From positions 4,140,001 through 4,204,000 of the forward strand of contig NC_004463.1 of the NCBI RefSeq assembly GCF_000011365.1: 64,000 nucleotides of DNA, given 5' to 3'. This document shows, in pieces, positions 9,156 through 18,666 of this stretch; the stretch's first letter is position 1; the number at the start of each line of letters is the position of its first letter. The stretch is from Bradyrhizobium diazoefficiens USDA 110. Its GTDB lineage: Bacteria; Pseudomonadota; Alphaproteobacteria; Rhizobiales; Xanthobacteraceae. The notes under the pieces were generated by a model, which saw nothing but the letters and a program-made list of their open reading frames with translations, did no database searches and was not told the DNA's origin. Made by a program: the position numbers and the translations under genes.

Positions 9156-10028
9156 TCAGCGGTTGAGGCGCGCGAGCAGGCTGGACGTATCCCAACGCTT
9201 GCCGCCCATCTTCTCGACTTCGGCGTAGAACTGGTCGACCAGCGCTGTCACCGGCAGGGTGGCGCCGTTGCGGCGGGCTTCGGCCAGCGAGATCGACAGG
9301 TCCTTGCGCATCCATTCGACCGCGAAGCCGAAATCGTACTTGCCCTCGTTCATGGTCTTGTAGCGGTTCTCCATCTGCCACGACTGCGCCGCCCCCTTGG
9401 AGATGGTCTCGATTACCGCGGCGACGTCGAGGCCACTCTTCTTGGCGAAGTGAATACCCTCGGAGAGGCCCTGCACGAGGCCGGCGATGCAGATCTGGTT
9501 GACCATCTTGGTCAGCTGGCCAGAGCCGGCGGGCCCGAGCAGTTTGCACATCCGCGCATAGGCGCCGGTGATCACCGGCTCAGCGCCGGCATAGGCATCC
9601 TCGGCGCCGCCGCACATCACCGTCAGCACGCCGTTCTCGGCACCGGCCTGGCCGCCGGAGACCGGGGCGTCGATGAACTTGAAGCCGGCCTTGGTGGCGG
9701 CCGCGTCGAGCTCGCGCGCGACTTCGGCGGAGGCGGTGGTGTGGTCGACGAAAGTCGCACCCTTCTTCATGCCGGCGAAGGCACCGTCGGGGCCGATCGT
9801 CACCGCGCGCAGGTCATTGTCGTTGCCGACGCAGCACATCACGAAATCCTGGCCCTCGGCGGCGGCCTTCGGGGTCGCCGCGGTCTTGCCGCCGAACTTG
9901 TCCGCCCATTCCTTCGCCTTGGCCGCGGTGCGGTTGTAGACGGTGACCTCATGGCCCCCTTTTTTCACGAGGTGTCCGGCCATGGGGAAGCCCATCACGC
10001 CGAGACCGAGGAAAGCGACTTTAGCCAT
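9156..10028 (-). CDS. Beta-hydroxyacid dehydrogenase (3-hydroxyisobutyrate / tartronate semialdehyde reductase type)
   Basis: A 290-residue NAD(P)-dependent dehydrogenase. The Rossmann motif is GLGVMGFPMAG near residues 8-18, the substrate-binding DAPVSGG is at 120-126, and catalytic Lys174 lies in GQLTKMVNQ. These fit 3-hydroxyisobutyrate dehydrogenase or 2-hydroxy-3-oxopropionate reductase (GarR/GlxR); the exact substrate cannot be read from sequence. The start at 10028 (MAKVAFLGLG) is chosen because upstream residues are unlike the family. The context (no valine or glyoxylate genes) does not resolve the choice. Confidence 0.9.
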   Translation of the reverse strand: MAKVAFLGLGVMGFPMAGHLVKKGGHEVTVYNRTAAKAKEWADKFGGKTAATPKAAAEGQDFVMCCVGNDNDLRAVTIGPDGAFAGMKKGATFVDHTTASAEVARELDAAATKAGFKFIDAPVSGGQAGAENGVLTVMCGGAEDAYAGAEPVITGAYARMCKLLGPAGSGQLTKMVNQICIAGLVQGLSEGIHFAKKSGLDVAAVIETISKGAAQSWQMENRYKTMNEGKYDFGFAVEWMRKDLSISLAEARRNGATLPVTALVDQFYAEVEKMGGKRWDTSSLLARLNR

Positions 10029-10212
10029 GTGTGGTACCTTGTCCGTAGTTTGGGTTTTACGGTTCTTGCCGGGCGGGGCGCGCCGGGTTCCGCCGTGAGG
10101 GCGGATCGGGGCGCACCATAAACCCTTGAGGGCGGAGGGCAACGGCTTCGTTTGGCGGCCCCCTGTGCTAGGATGGCGGGACTAAAGGACTTCAAAAAAA
10201 GGGAGCGAAAGC

Positions 10213-10650
10213 ATGGGCGGCGTGAGCGTTGGCGTCCTCGATCATTTCAACATCCGGACCCGTAATCTGGCCGAGACGGTGCGCTTCTACGAGGATGTGC
10301 TGGGCCTGGAAAAAGGCGCCCGGCCGAATTTCGCCTTCCCGGGTGCCTGGATGTACAGCGAGGGCAAGCCGGTGGTGCACCTCGTCGATATTTCTCCGAC
10401 CTCGGAGCCACAAAAGCCTGATTCCGGCGTTGTCCACCACGTCGCCTTCGTCAGCCGCGGTTTTGACGGCATGAAGCAGCGGCTGACGTCCAAAGGGATG
10501 AAATTCGACTCCCGCCAGGTGCCCGGCGGCGACCTCTGGCAGATCTTCGTGCACGACCCCAACGGGGTGATGATCGAGCTGAATTACGAGGCAGCCCTGG
10601 AGCAGGGGGCGGCGCCCGCCGAGATGGCTGACGATATCGGCAGGCAGTAG
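10213..10650 (+). CDS. VOC (glyoxalase/dioxygenase fold) family protein
   Basis: A 145-residue vicinal-oxygen-chelate protein. The first beta-alpha-beta-beta-beta module starts DHFNIRTRNLAETVRFYEDVLGL; metal-ligand-like positions include the His in LDHFN, the His of VHHVAF and the Glu of GVMIELNYE. It is one VOC unit, so it probably dimerises. The reaction is unknown (lyase, isomerase or dioxygenase are possible). AGGGAG lies about ten bases before the ATG. It is followed 55 bases later by the Mrp/ApbC gene, possibly cotranscribed. Confidence 0.88.
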   Translation: MGGVSVGVLDHFNIRTRNLAETVRFYEDVLGLEKGARPNFAFPGAWMYSEGKPVVHLVDISPTSEPQKPDSGVVHHVAFVSRGFDGMKQRLTSKGMKFDSRQVPGGDLWQIFVHDPNGVMIELNYEAALEQGAAPAEMADDIGRQ

Positions 10651-10705
10651 CCTTTTGGGCGTTTCCGCTCTAATGGGGCACATCCTGGACTCAAGGAGAT
10701 GCGCT

Positions 10706-13137
<2,432 letters not shown>

Positions 13138-13161
13138 TCTTCGAAGAAGTCGCAAGATCGG

Positions 13162-13199
13162 AAAGCCCGGCCTCCCGACGAGGCCGGGCTTTTTCTTTG
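13162..13199 (+). terminator. Rho-independent terminator of TRAP binding-protein copy 1
   Basis: AAAGCCCGGCCT pairs perfectly with AGGCCGGGCTTT (12 bp) around a 7-base loop, followed by a T-rich tail, 24 bases after the stop codon. Confidence 0.9.
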
Positions 13200-13288
13200 C
13201 TGGTGCATCCAGGGTCAGAAACAAAAAATCTCCAAAACAACCCCATGCACAGTAGAAGTGGGGCCGGGGCGCCTTGCTCGGTGGATGC

Positions 13289-13360
13289 TGCCAACAGTTT
13301 GACGGGGCGGGGCAAATCGGCGGGACAGAGCAATCATGGCGCAGCCGGTGCCGACGGGGC
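13289..13360 (+). repeat. Degenerate repeat, copy 1
   Basis: It shares the 17-base block GTGGATGCTGCCAACAG, then roughly 16 of 24 positions, then an AGCCGG end, with the sequence at about 15641-15710. Each copy lies downstream of a TRAP binding-protein gene. Confidence 0.6.
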
Positions 13361-13424
13361 GATTTGCCCGACGGCGACCGGAACGACATCGTCATTTGGC
13401 GCGCATCGGCCCCCCCGTCATTGC

Positions 13425-13443
13425 GAGCGCAGCTTGGCCCCGC
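13425..13443 (+). repeat. CCGTCATTGCGAGCGCAGC repeat, partial copy
   Basis: Nineteen bases identical to the left part of the palindromic element at 39238-39269. The right arm is lost here. Such CGTCATTGCGAGC elements are dispersed in Bradyrhizobiaceae genomes (general knowledge). Confidence 0.65.
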
Positions 13444-13588
13444 CGCATTGCATTCGCGGCACTGGCTGCGCTCTGCGAAGCCGCTTGATTCGTCGGGCAA
13501 AACAGTGCCAGAAAGCGATCATCGCAGAATCCGAAATTTGTCCGATGATCCCTGGAGTGACGATCGCGGATCGCGTTGGGGGCTTGCC

Positions 13589-14119
13589 ATGATGACGCAT
13601 GCAAGGCTGCTTGGAATCGTTGTCGCTGTAACGTGGCTCGGGTGGTCCGCGGCATCGGCGGCCGGCGGTATGTCGAAAGATATTTGGAAGGGTGCCTGGA
13701 AATTCGAGATCGATCGCCAGGATCGGCCGTACCTCGGCTATTACGACACCAGGGGCAAGACAGTATTTCGCATCGGCTGCGGCGCCCATTTCGAGATGGA
13801 TGCGGTCTATCCGGGGGAAGCGCCGAAACAGGACCACACCAAGGCCTCGATCACGATCGCCAACGGCAAGACGCAGATGGATTTCGCCGGCTTCACCTAC
13901 GCCGGTCCCGAGTCGTTCCCGCCGAACACAACAATGTTCAACCAGCCGGACCTCGGCTATCCCGGGCTTGCCGAAGATAAATGGCGCGCGCTGGAAAATC
14001 GCGTCTTCGATCTTCTGGACTCCGGGCAGCCGCTGACGATCTCGGCCGAGGGCAAGAGTTACGTGCTGCCGCCGGTCGCGCTGCCGCGCTGGCGGCCGCG
14101 CTTCCAGAAAATCTGCTGA
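13589..14119 (+). CDS. Small secreted protein of unknown function
   Basis: A 176-residue protein with a clear signal peptide (MMTHARLLGIVVAVTWLGWS, Ala-rich cleavage region near SAASAAG). The mature part has one cysteine in FRIGCGAHFEMDAVY and no domain I recognise. It alternates short beta-like segments (ASITIANGKTQMDFAGF). ATG 13589 is followed directly by a second ATG at 13592. It sits between the two TRAP binding-protein copies and is probably periplasmic. No operon partner is evident. Confidence 0.75.
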   Translation: MMTHARLLGIVVAVTWLGWSAASAAGGMSKDIWKGAWKFEIDRQDRPYLGYYDTRGKTVFRIGCGAHFEMDAVYPGEAPKQDHTKASITIANGKTQMDFAGFTYAGPESFPPNTTMFNQPDLGYPGLAEDKWRALENRVFDLLDSGQPLTISAEGKSYVLPPVALPRWRPRFQKIC

Positions 14120-14218
14120 CGCGCCCGCGACGTGCTTCAAGCTCCGAAACCGGAGCCTCGAATCACGCGCGACGAACTCTGCGATTGTGAATGGACTGCC
14201 CCGCCCCCGACATTTCCC

Positions 14219-14312
14219 TGATCCGCTCGCGCACCCGCGGCTGATGATCCAAGCGCTACGCCTTAAGTCGCACGCCGCAAGACTCGCGCCTCCGGAGGAG
14301 GCCAGGCTTTTT
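14219..14312 (+). pseudogene. Relic of a TRAP binding-protein 3' end and terminator
   Basis: Bases 14219-14245 repeat exactly the 27 bases at 13112-13138, the end of TRAP copy 1 (codons for IRSRTRG plus stop). About 40 bases on, a decayed version of the copy 1 terminator follows (GCCTCC-GGA-GGAGGC stem at 14288-14302, then GGCTTTTTCT). It is a footprint of tandem duplication or recombination, directly upstream of copy 2. Confidence 0.75.
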
Positions 14313-14418
14313 CTCTGCCGCAGTGCGATGACGATGGAATTCCGTTGGGCCTTGCGTCATGCTGGCCCCAAGCCTCGGCAAGAAGGCTTCACAATCATAT
14401 CCATCAGGGCAGGAAATC

Positions 14419-15507
14419 ATGAAGAGAAGAGACTTCATCAAGGTCACAGGACTTGGTGCGGCCGGCGCCGCCACGCTCGCCGCTCCCGCGATCGCGCAGT
14501 CGATGCCGGAAATCAAATGGCGCATGCCGACGAGCTGGCCGAAATCGCTCGACACGCTCTTTGGCGGCGCCGAGATGATGTGCAAGATGGTTGCGGAAGC
14601 CACCGACAACAAATTCCAGATCCAGATCTTCGCGGCCGGCGAGATCGTGCCGGGCCTCCAGGTACTCGACGCCGTGCAGAACGCCACCTGCGAGATTGGC
14701 CACACCGCCTCGTACTATTATTTCGGCAAGGACCCGACCTTCACCTTCGGCTCGGCGGTGCCGTTCGGGCCCAACATGCGCATCAACCAAGCCTGGTACA
14801 TGCAGGGCGGGGGACGGGAGGTCCTCAACGAGTTCTACAAGAGCTACAACGTCGTCTCGCTGCTTGCGGGCAACACCGGCTGCCAGATGGGCGGCTGGTT
14901 CAGGAAAGAGGTCAACACGCCCGAGGATCTCAAGGGCATGAAATTCCGCATCGGCGGCTTTGCCGGCCGCGTGCTCCAGAAGCTCGGCGTGGTGCCGCAG
15001 CAGCTCGCCGGCGGCGACATCTATCCGGCGCTGGAGAAGGGCACCATCGACGCCGCCGAATGGGTCGGTCCCTATGACGACGAGAAGCTGGGCTTCTACA
15101 AGATCGCGCCGCACTACTACTATCCCGGCTGGTGGGAGGGCGGGCCGATGCTGCTGGCCTTCGTCAATCTCGACAAGTGGAATGCGCTGCCGAAGTACTA
15201 TCAAAGCGTGCTAGAGCAGGCCGGCCATTACGCCAACAATTACATGATGGCACGCTACGACACAGCCAATCCGCTCGCATTGAAGAAGCTGCTCGCCAAC
15301 GGCGCCAAGCTGCACGCCTTCTCGCCGCCGATCATGGAGGCCTGCTACAAGGCCGCCAAGGAGCTGCACGCCGAAGTCGGTGCGACCAACGCCAACTTCA
15401 AGAAGGTCCACGACTCTCTCGCCAAGTTCACCGGCGATGGCTACGCCTGGTTCCAGGTCGCGGAAGTCGGCTACGACATCTTCATGGCGCGGCGGTCGCA
15501 GAGCTGA
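14419..15507 (+). CDS. TRAP transporter solute-binding protein (DctP/TakP family), copy 2
   Basis: A 362-residue paralogue of the gene at 12046, with the same Tat-type signal (MKRRDFIKVT...PAIAQ) and long shared stretches, for example [19 protein letters not shown] and [13 protein letters not shown]. It differs most in the signal, in the middle (MRINQAWYMQGGGREV against [14 protein letters not shown]) and in the C-terminus, so ligand specificity may differ. The start at 14419 has AGGA upstream. The permease genes are not adjacent, as for copy 1. Confidence 0.93.
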   Translation: MKRRDFIKVTGLGAAGAATLAAPAIAQSMPEIKWRMPTSWPKSLDTLFGGAEMMCKMVAEATDNKFQIQIFAAGEIVPGLQVLDAVQNATCEIGHTASYYYFGKDPTFTFGSAVPFGPNMRINQAWYMQGGGREVLNEFYKSYNVVSLLAGNTGCQMGGWFRKEVNTPEDLKGMKFRIGGFAGRVLQKLGVVPQQLAGGDIYPALEKGTIDAAEWVGPYDDEKLGFYKIAPHYYYPGWWEGGPMLLAFVNLDKWNALPKYYQSVLEQAGHYANNYMMARYDTANPLALKKLLANGAKLHAFSPPIMEACYKAAKELHAEVGATNANFKKVHDSLAKFTGDGYAWFQVAEVGYDIFMARRSQS

Positions 15508-15529
15508 TCGCGACTTCTGTCGCATGCAG

Positions 15530-15555
15530 CGCCCCGGAGCGAAGGCTGCGGGGCG
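15530..15555 (+). terminator. Possible stem-loop after TRAP copy 2
   Basis: CGCCCCG and CGGGGCG form a 7-bp GC stem 23 bases after the stop. There is no clear T-tract, so it is a weak terminator candidate. Confidence 0.4.
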
Positions 15556-15640
15556 TTGCGGTCGCAGCTCTGGAGGTGACAGACTCAAAACATGAAAGAC
15601 GGCCCATGCTCAATAGACGAGGGGACATGGCAAGAGGCTC

Positions 15641-15710
15641 CGTGGATGCTGCCAACAGCCTGATGCGTCGGGACAAATCAGCTGAAGCAGGCGATGGTCG
15701 CGGAGCCGGG
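15641..15710 (+). repeat. Degenerate repeat, copy 2
   Basis: It matches 13289-13360 (GTGGATGCTGCCAACAG identical; then diverged, with CAAATC and AGCCGG shared). It lies about 130 bases after TRAP copy 2. The other sequence between 15508 and 15693 shows nothing coding. Confidence 0.6.
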
Positions 15711-15861
15711 GTCCGTGCCGCGTTTTGAGAGCCAGGTCAGGATCAGCCACGGGCAGTCGCACCGATGGATGGCGCTGCCGTTCTTTGAAACGGCAGTTCC
15801 GCTGCTTGTCGTGATGGGATTCGCAGCTGGTCTGACGCTGGTGATCGAGCGCGCGTTCTGA
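15694..15861 (+). CDS. Possible 55-residue single-span membrane protein
   Basis: A short frame starting MVAEPGSVPRFESQVRISHG and ending with a hydrophobic helix (ALPFFETAVPLLVVMGFAAG) and a charged tail (IERAF). The single membrane span with charges outside suggests a real small protein. The ribosome site is weak (GCAGG close to the ATG) and the start lies inside the repeat. I do not recognise a family. Confidence 0.4.
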   Translation: MVAEPGSVPRFESQVRISHGQSHRWMALPFFETAVPLLVVMGFAAGLTLVIERAF

Positions 15862-15897
15862 AGTCGCTACGCGCATGTTCGAAGCGTCGAGGTCGGT

Positions 15898-16134
15898 CTA
15901 ATCCCCGATGTCATACTGCTTGCTGAGGTGATCGCCGATCTGGACCAGCATGGCGACACATTCGGGGTAGCCGGGTCGATCGGACGTGGCCTGATCCGCG
16001 TCGGCGCGAAACTCCCAGGAGGTGCCATCGCGAACGATGGAAATCGCCATTCCATCGGGGCAGTCGGCGTGGACCTTCAACTCGGCCCTCGCCATTGCGA
16101 TCAGTTCGCCTTCAGTCTTGACCGGCCTGCTCAT
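15898..16134 (-). CDS. Small hypothetical protein (78 residues)
   Basis: Start MSRPVKTEGELIAMARAELK is supported by GGAGGG nine bases upstream. It is a soluble alpha/beta protein with a central AISIVRDGTSWEFRADAD segment, two cysteines and a C-terminal helix (CVAMLVQIGDHLSKQYDIG). I know similar short proteins only as uncharacterised in Bradyrhizobiaceae. It is a single gene, convergent with the small membrane frame at 15694. Confidence 0.65.
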   Translation of the reverse strand: MSRPVKTEGELIAMARAELKVHADCPDGMAISIVRDGTSWEFRADADQATSDRPGYPECVAMLVQIGDHLSKQYDIGD

Positions 16135-16514
16135 GAAGCTTGTCCCTCCGTCCTGGAACAGAAATTTGCCCATATCCGGCAAATTAGCAAACAAGTCCTG
16201 GATAGTAACTGATCCATATCATCGGGATCAGGCGCTCACCGGCGGTGGGCTCGGGTTTGGAATCCGATCCTACCCGGTGTGTGGTGGATGACCGTCGGAG
16301 GCCTGTAAGCGGCAATGCCGTCTCGTTGCGCTCCACCGGCCGGCATCGCGGCTTTATCAGGACACATCTGATCGGCTTACGTGAGCCTGACAGGAAGGCC
16401 CGCCGCGTGTTTTTTCGCTGGCCGAGGCGTCCGGAATGGTGGAAGAGAGCGATGATGCGGCCCTGGCCGTAACCTTGGCCGTGAGATGACACCGGAACAT
16501 CCGGCGGGACTGAG
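16135..16514. other. Intergenic region upstream of two-component genes
   Basis: 380 bases serving as divergent leader for the small protein at 16134 and the response regulator at 16515. An open frame around 16245-16472 is rich in Arg and Trp with no ribosome site and was not called. I see no clear promoter motif. Confidence 0.5.
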
Positions 16515-17189
16515 ATGCGCCTTCTGATCGTCGAAGACAATGCCGAGCTGTCGCGGCTGGTGGCCGCCGGGCTGTCGGCGGCCGGCTACGAGAGCGACAT
16601 CGTGAGCAGCGCGGCCGAGGCGCGCGAGGCGGTCGGCAGCGTCAGCTATGCCGCGATGATCCTCGACCTCGGCCTTCCCGACGGCGACGGCCTGTCGGTG
16701 CTGCGCGAGCTGCGCCGGCAGATGGAGCCGCTGCCGGTGCTGGTGCTGACCGCGCGCGGCGGCTTGCAGGATCGCGTCAACGGCCTGCGCAGCGGCGCCG
16801 ACGACTATCTCGCAAAGCCGTTCGCGATGGAGGAACTGGTGGCGCGGCTGGAGGCGATCCTGCGCCGGCCGGGCCAGCTGCTCGGCCGCTCGCTGCGATT
16901 GGCCAACCTCGTCTACGACACCGAGAGCCGCCAGATCTTCATCGACGACCAGCCGCGGATCATCTCCGCGCGCGAGGCCTCGGTGCTCGAGATCCTGCTG
17001 CGCCGGCAGGGGCGGGTGGTGCCGAAGAAGAACGTCGAGGATCACATCTTCGGCCTCGAAGGCGAGGTCGCCTCCAACGCCGTCGAGGTCTACGTCTCGC
17101 GGCTGCGCAAGCAGCTCACCGAACACGGCGCCAAGGTCGTGATCCACACCATCCGCGGCGTCGGCTATCTCATGGCCGAGGAGAAATAG
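16515..17189 (+). CDS. OmpR/PhoB-family response regulator (TctD-like)
   Basis: A 224-residue regulator. The receiver domain has the acidic pair in VEDN, phospho-acceptor Asp51 (in ILDLGLPDGDG) and the conserved LTA and KPF motifs. The winged-helix effector domain (about 130-220) ends AVEVYVSRLRKQL and TIRGVGYLM. The next gene, one base on, encodes its kinase. The pair resembles TctD/TctE, which control tricarboxylate uptake. Proximity to TRAP binding proteins and TRAP permeases makes those genes plausible targets (inference). Confidence 0.92.
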   Translation: MRLLIVEDNAELSRLVAAGLSAAGYESDIVSSAAEAREAVGSVSYAAMILDLGLPDGDGLSVLRELRRQMEPLPVLVLTARGGLQDRVNGLRSGADDYLAKPFAMEELVARLEAILRRPGQLLGRSLRLANLVYDTESRQIFIDDQPRIISAREASVLEILLRRQGRVVPKKNVEDHIFGLEGEVASNAVEVYVSRLRKQLTEHGAKVVIHTIRGVGYLMAEEK

Positions 17190-17190
17190 C

Positions 17191-18627
17191 GTGTCCGCCG
17201 CCCGGTCATTCACCAGGCCGACGTTCAAATCGCTGATCTCGCGCATCGTGTTCCTCCACATCGTGGCGGTCGCGGTGGTCGCGATCTTCCTGCCGCTGGT
17301 GCTGTTCTGGCTGCTCAACTCGGAGGTCGACCAGCTGCATCGCGATGCCATGCGCGCCCAGGCCGAGGTGCTCGCCGAGCGCATCGTCCCGCAGGCGGAC
17401 GGCACGTTGACCTTCAATCTGCCCGACAGTCTGAAGGGCCTCTATTCGGAAGCCTATGGCCGCTACCAGTACGACATTCGCGATTCCGAGGGACGCGTGC
17501 TGTTCTCGTCGCGGCGAAAGACCGGCGATACCGCCCCGCCGCGCTTGTCCGAGACGATTTCCGGTGCCGGCGTGAGCCGCGTGATCGAGGGCAGGACGGT
17601 GCGCATCCGCGTCGCCGAGGATCTTTCGCACCGCGACGTCATCATCGACGACATCATCTCGAACTTCTTCCGGCGGGTCGGGTGGATCACCATCCCGATC
17701 CTGCTGATCCTGCTCGCGACCGACATCATCATCTTCCGCCGTGCGGTCGCGCCGCTGTGGAAGGCCTCGGAGGAGGCCAGCAATATCGGCCCGGCGCGCA
17801 CCGACATCCGCTTGCCGACGGAGCAGATCCCGCGCGAGATCATGCCGCTCGTCACCGCCGTGAACCAGGCGCTCGATCGCCTCGAGGACGGCTTTCGCGT
17901 GCAACGCCAGTTCACCGCGGATGCCGCGCATCAATTGCGCACGCCGCTTGCGATCCTGCGCACGCGGATCGAGACGCTCGGCGACCGCGAGGCAAGGCAG
18001 GCGCTGCATGCCGACATCGAGGGCATGAGCCGCATCGTCGCCCAGCTGCTGGAGATCGCCGAGCTCGACACGCTGGTGCTCGATCCCGGCGAGACCGCCG
18101 ACCTGCGCGCCGTCTGCACCGAGGTGGTCGGCGCGATCGCGCCGTTCGCGCTCGCCCAGCACAAGGACATCGCACTCAGGGGCACCGACGCGCCGGTGAT
18201 GGTCCACGGCAATTCCGAGATGCTTCAGCGCGCGATCTTCAACCTCGCCGAAAACGCCATCAAGTTCACCGCAAAGGATACGTCCGTCGATGTCGAGGTC
18301 GGTGACGACGGTGTAGTGCGCGTGCGCGATTGCGGTCCCGGCATCGCGGACGCCGAGCGCGAGCTGATCTTCCAGCGCTTCTGGCGAGCCGACCGCCAGC
18401 GCAGCGACGGCGCCGGTCTGGGGCTCTCGATCGTGCGCGGCGTGGCGGAGGACCATGACGCGACGGTGGCGGTGGAGAACCTTCCCGGTGGCGGCGCGGA
18501 GTTCACGCTGCGGTTTCGGCTGGCGGAGAGGGCAGGCGGCCCCTCTCCCCTCATATCCGCCGAAGCCTTGGCGAAGGCGGATGTGGGAGAGGGTGGCATA
18601 GGCGGCCTTCGGCCGCCGTCCTCATAA
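17191..18627 (+). CDS. Sensor histidine kinase (TctE/QseC-like)
   Basis: A 478-residue kinase starting at GTG, one base after the regulator stop. A membrane helix at about 19-42 is followed by a 2CSK_N-like periplasmic domain (45-160), a second helix (165-182), a HAMP-like linker and HisKA with His247 in AADAAHQLRTPLAI... . HATPase motifs NLAENAIKF, DCGPGIAD and GAGLGLSIV follow. The last about 28 residues (from 450) are encoded by a palindromic repeat element (18541-18593) and read PSPLISAEALAKADVGEGG, unlike kinase sequence. The normal C-terminus was probably replaced or extended by repeat insertion. Confidence 0.92.
   Translation: MSAARSFTRPTFKSLISRIVFLHIVAVAVVAIFLPLVLFWLLNSEVDQLHRDAMRAQAEVLAERIVPQADGTLTFNLPDSLKGLYSEAYGRYQYDIRDSEGRVLFSSRRKTGDTAPPRLSETISGAGVSRVIEGRTVRIRVAEDLSHRDVIIDDIISNFFRRVGWITIPILLILLATDIIIFRRAVAPLWKASEEASNIGPARTDIRLPTEQIPREIMPLVTAVNQALDRLEDGFRVQRQFTADAAHQLRTPLAILRTRIETLGDREARQALHADIEGMSRIVAQLLEIAELDTLVLDPGETADLRAVCTEVVGAIAPFALAQHKDIALRGTDAPVMVHGNSEMLQRAIFNLAENAIKFTAKDTSVDVEVGDDGVVRVRDCGPGIADAERELIFQRFWRADRQRSDGAGLGLSIVRGVAEDHDATVAVENLPGGGAEFTLRFRLAERAGGPSPLISAEALAKADVGEGGIGGLRPPSS
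18541..18593 (+). repeat. Palindromic repeat element inside the kinase 3' end
   Basis: Outer arms CCCTCTCCC (18541) and GGGAGAGGG (18585) and inner arms TCCGCC (18556) and GGCGGA (18576) form a nested hairpin. The form (CTCTCCCC...TCCGCC...GGCGGA...GGGAGAGG) is that of dispersed Bradyrhizobiaceae repeats. The reading frame runs through it. Confidence 0.7.
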
Positions 18628-18648
18628 CGCCGATGCTTTGCATCGGCG
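18628..18648. terminator. Stem-loop between kinase and M20 peptidase genes
   Basis: CGCCGATGC and GCATCGGCG form a perfect 9-bp stem with a TTT loop, directly after the kinase stop codon and before the convergent peptidase gene. Confidence 0.65.
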
Positions 18649-18666
18649 TCCACTTTAGGGCGGCCG

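Larger units (their letters stand above)
13138..13588. other. Intergenic region with dispersed repeat sequences
   Basis: 450 bases without a convincing gene. It holds the terminator above, a degenerate repeat (about 13289-13360) also found after TRAP copy 2, and at 13425-13443 a copy of the CCGTCATTGCGAGCGCAGC repeat that recurs at 39238. Open frames across it (both strands) have repeat-like composition and were not called. Confidence 0.6.

Noticed and set aside
7859..9166. 435-residue plus-strand frame antisense to nhaD
   Set aside because: Rich in Asp/His/Gln/Glu as expected from the complement of hydrophobic codons; no start signal.
16245..16472. 75-residue frame upstream of the response regulator
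   Set aside because: No ribosome site; Arg/Trp-rich sequence without family likeness.
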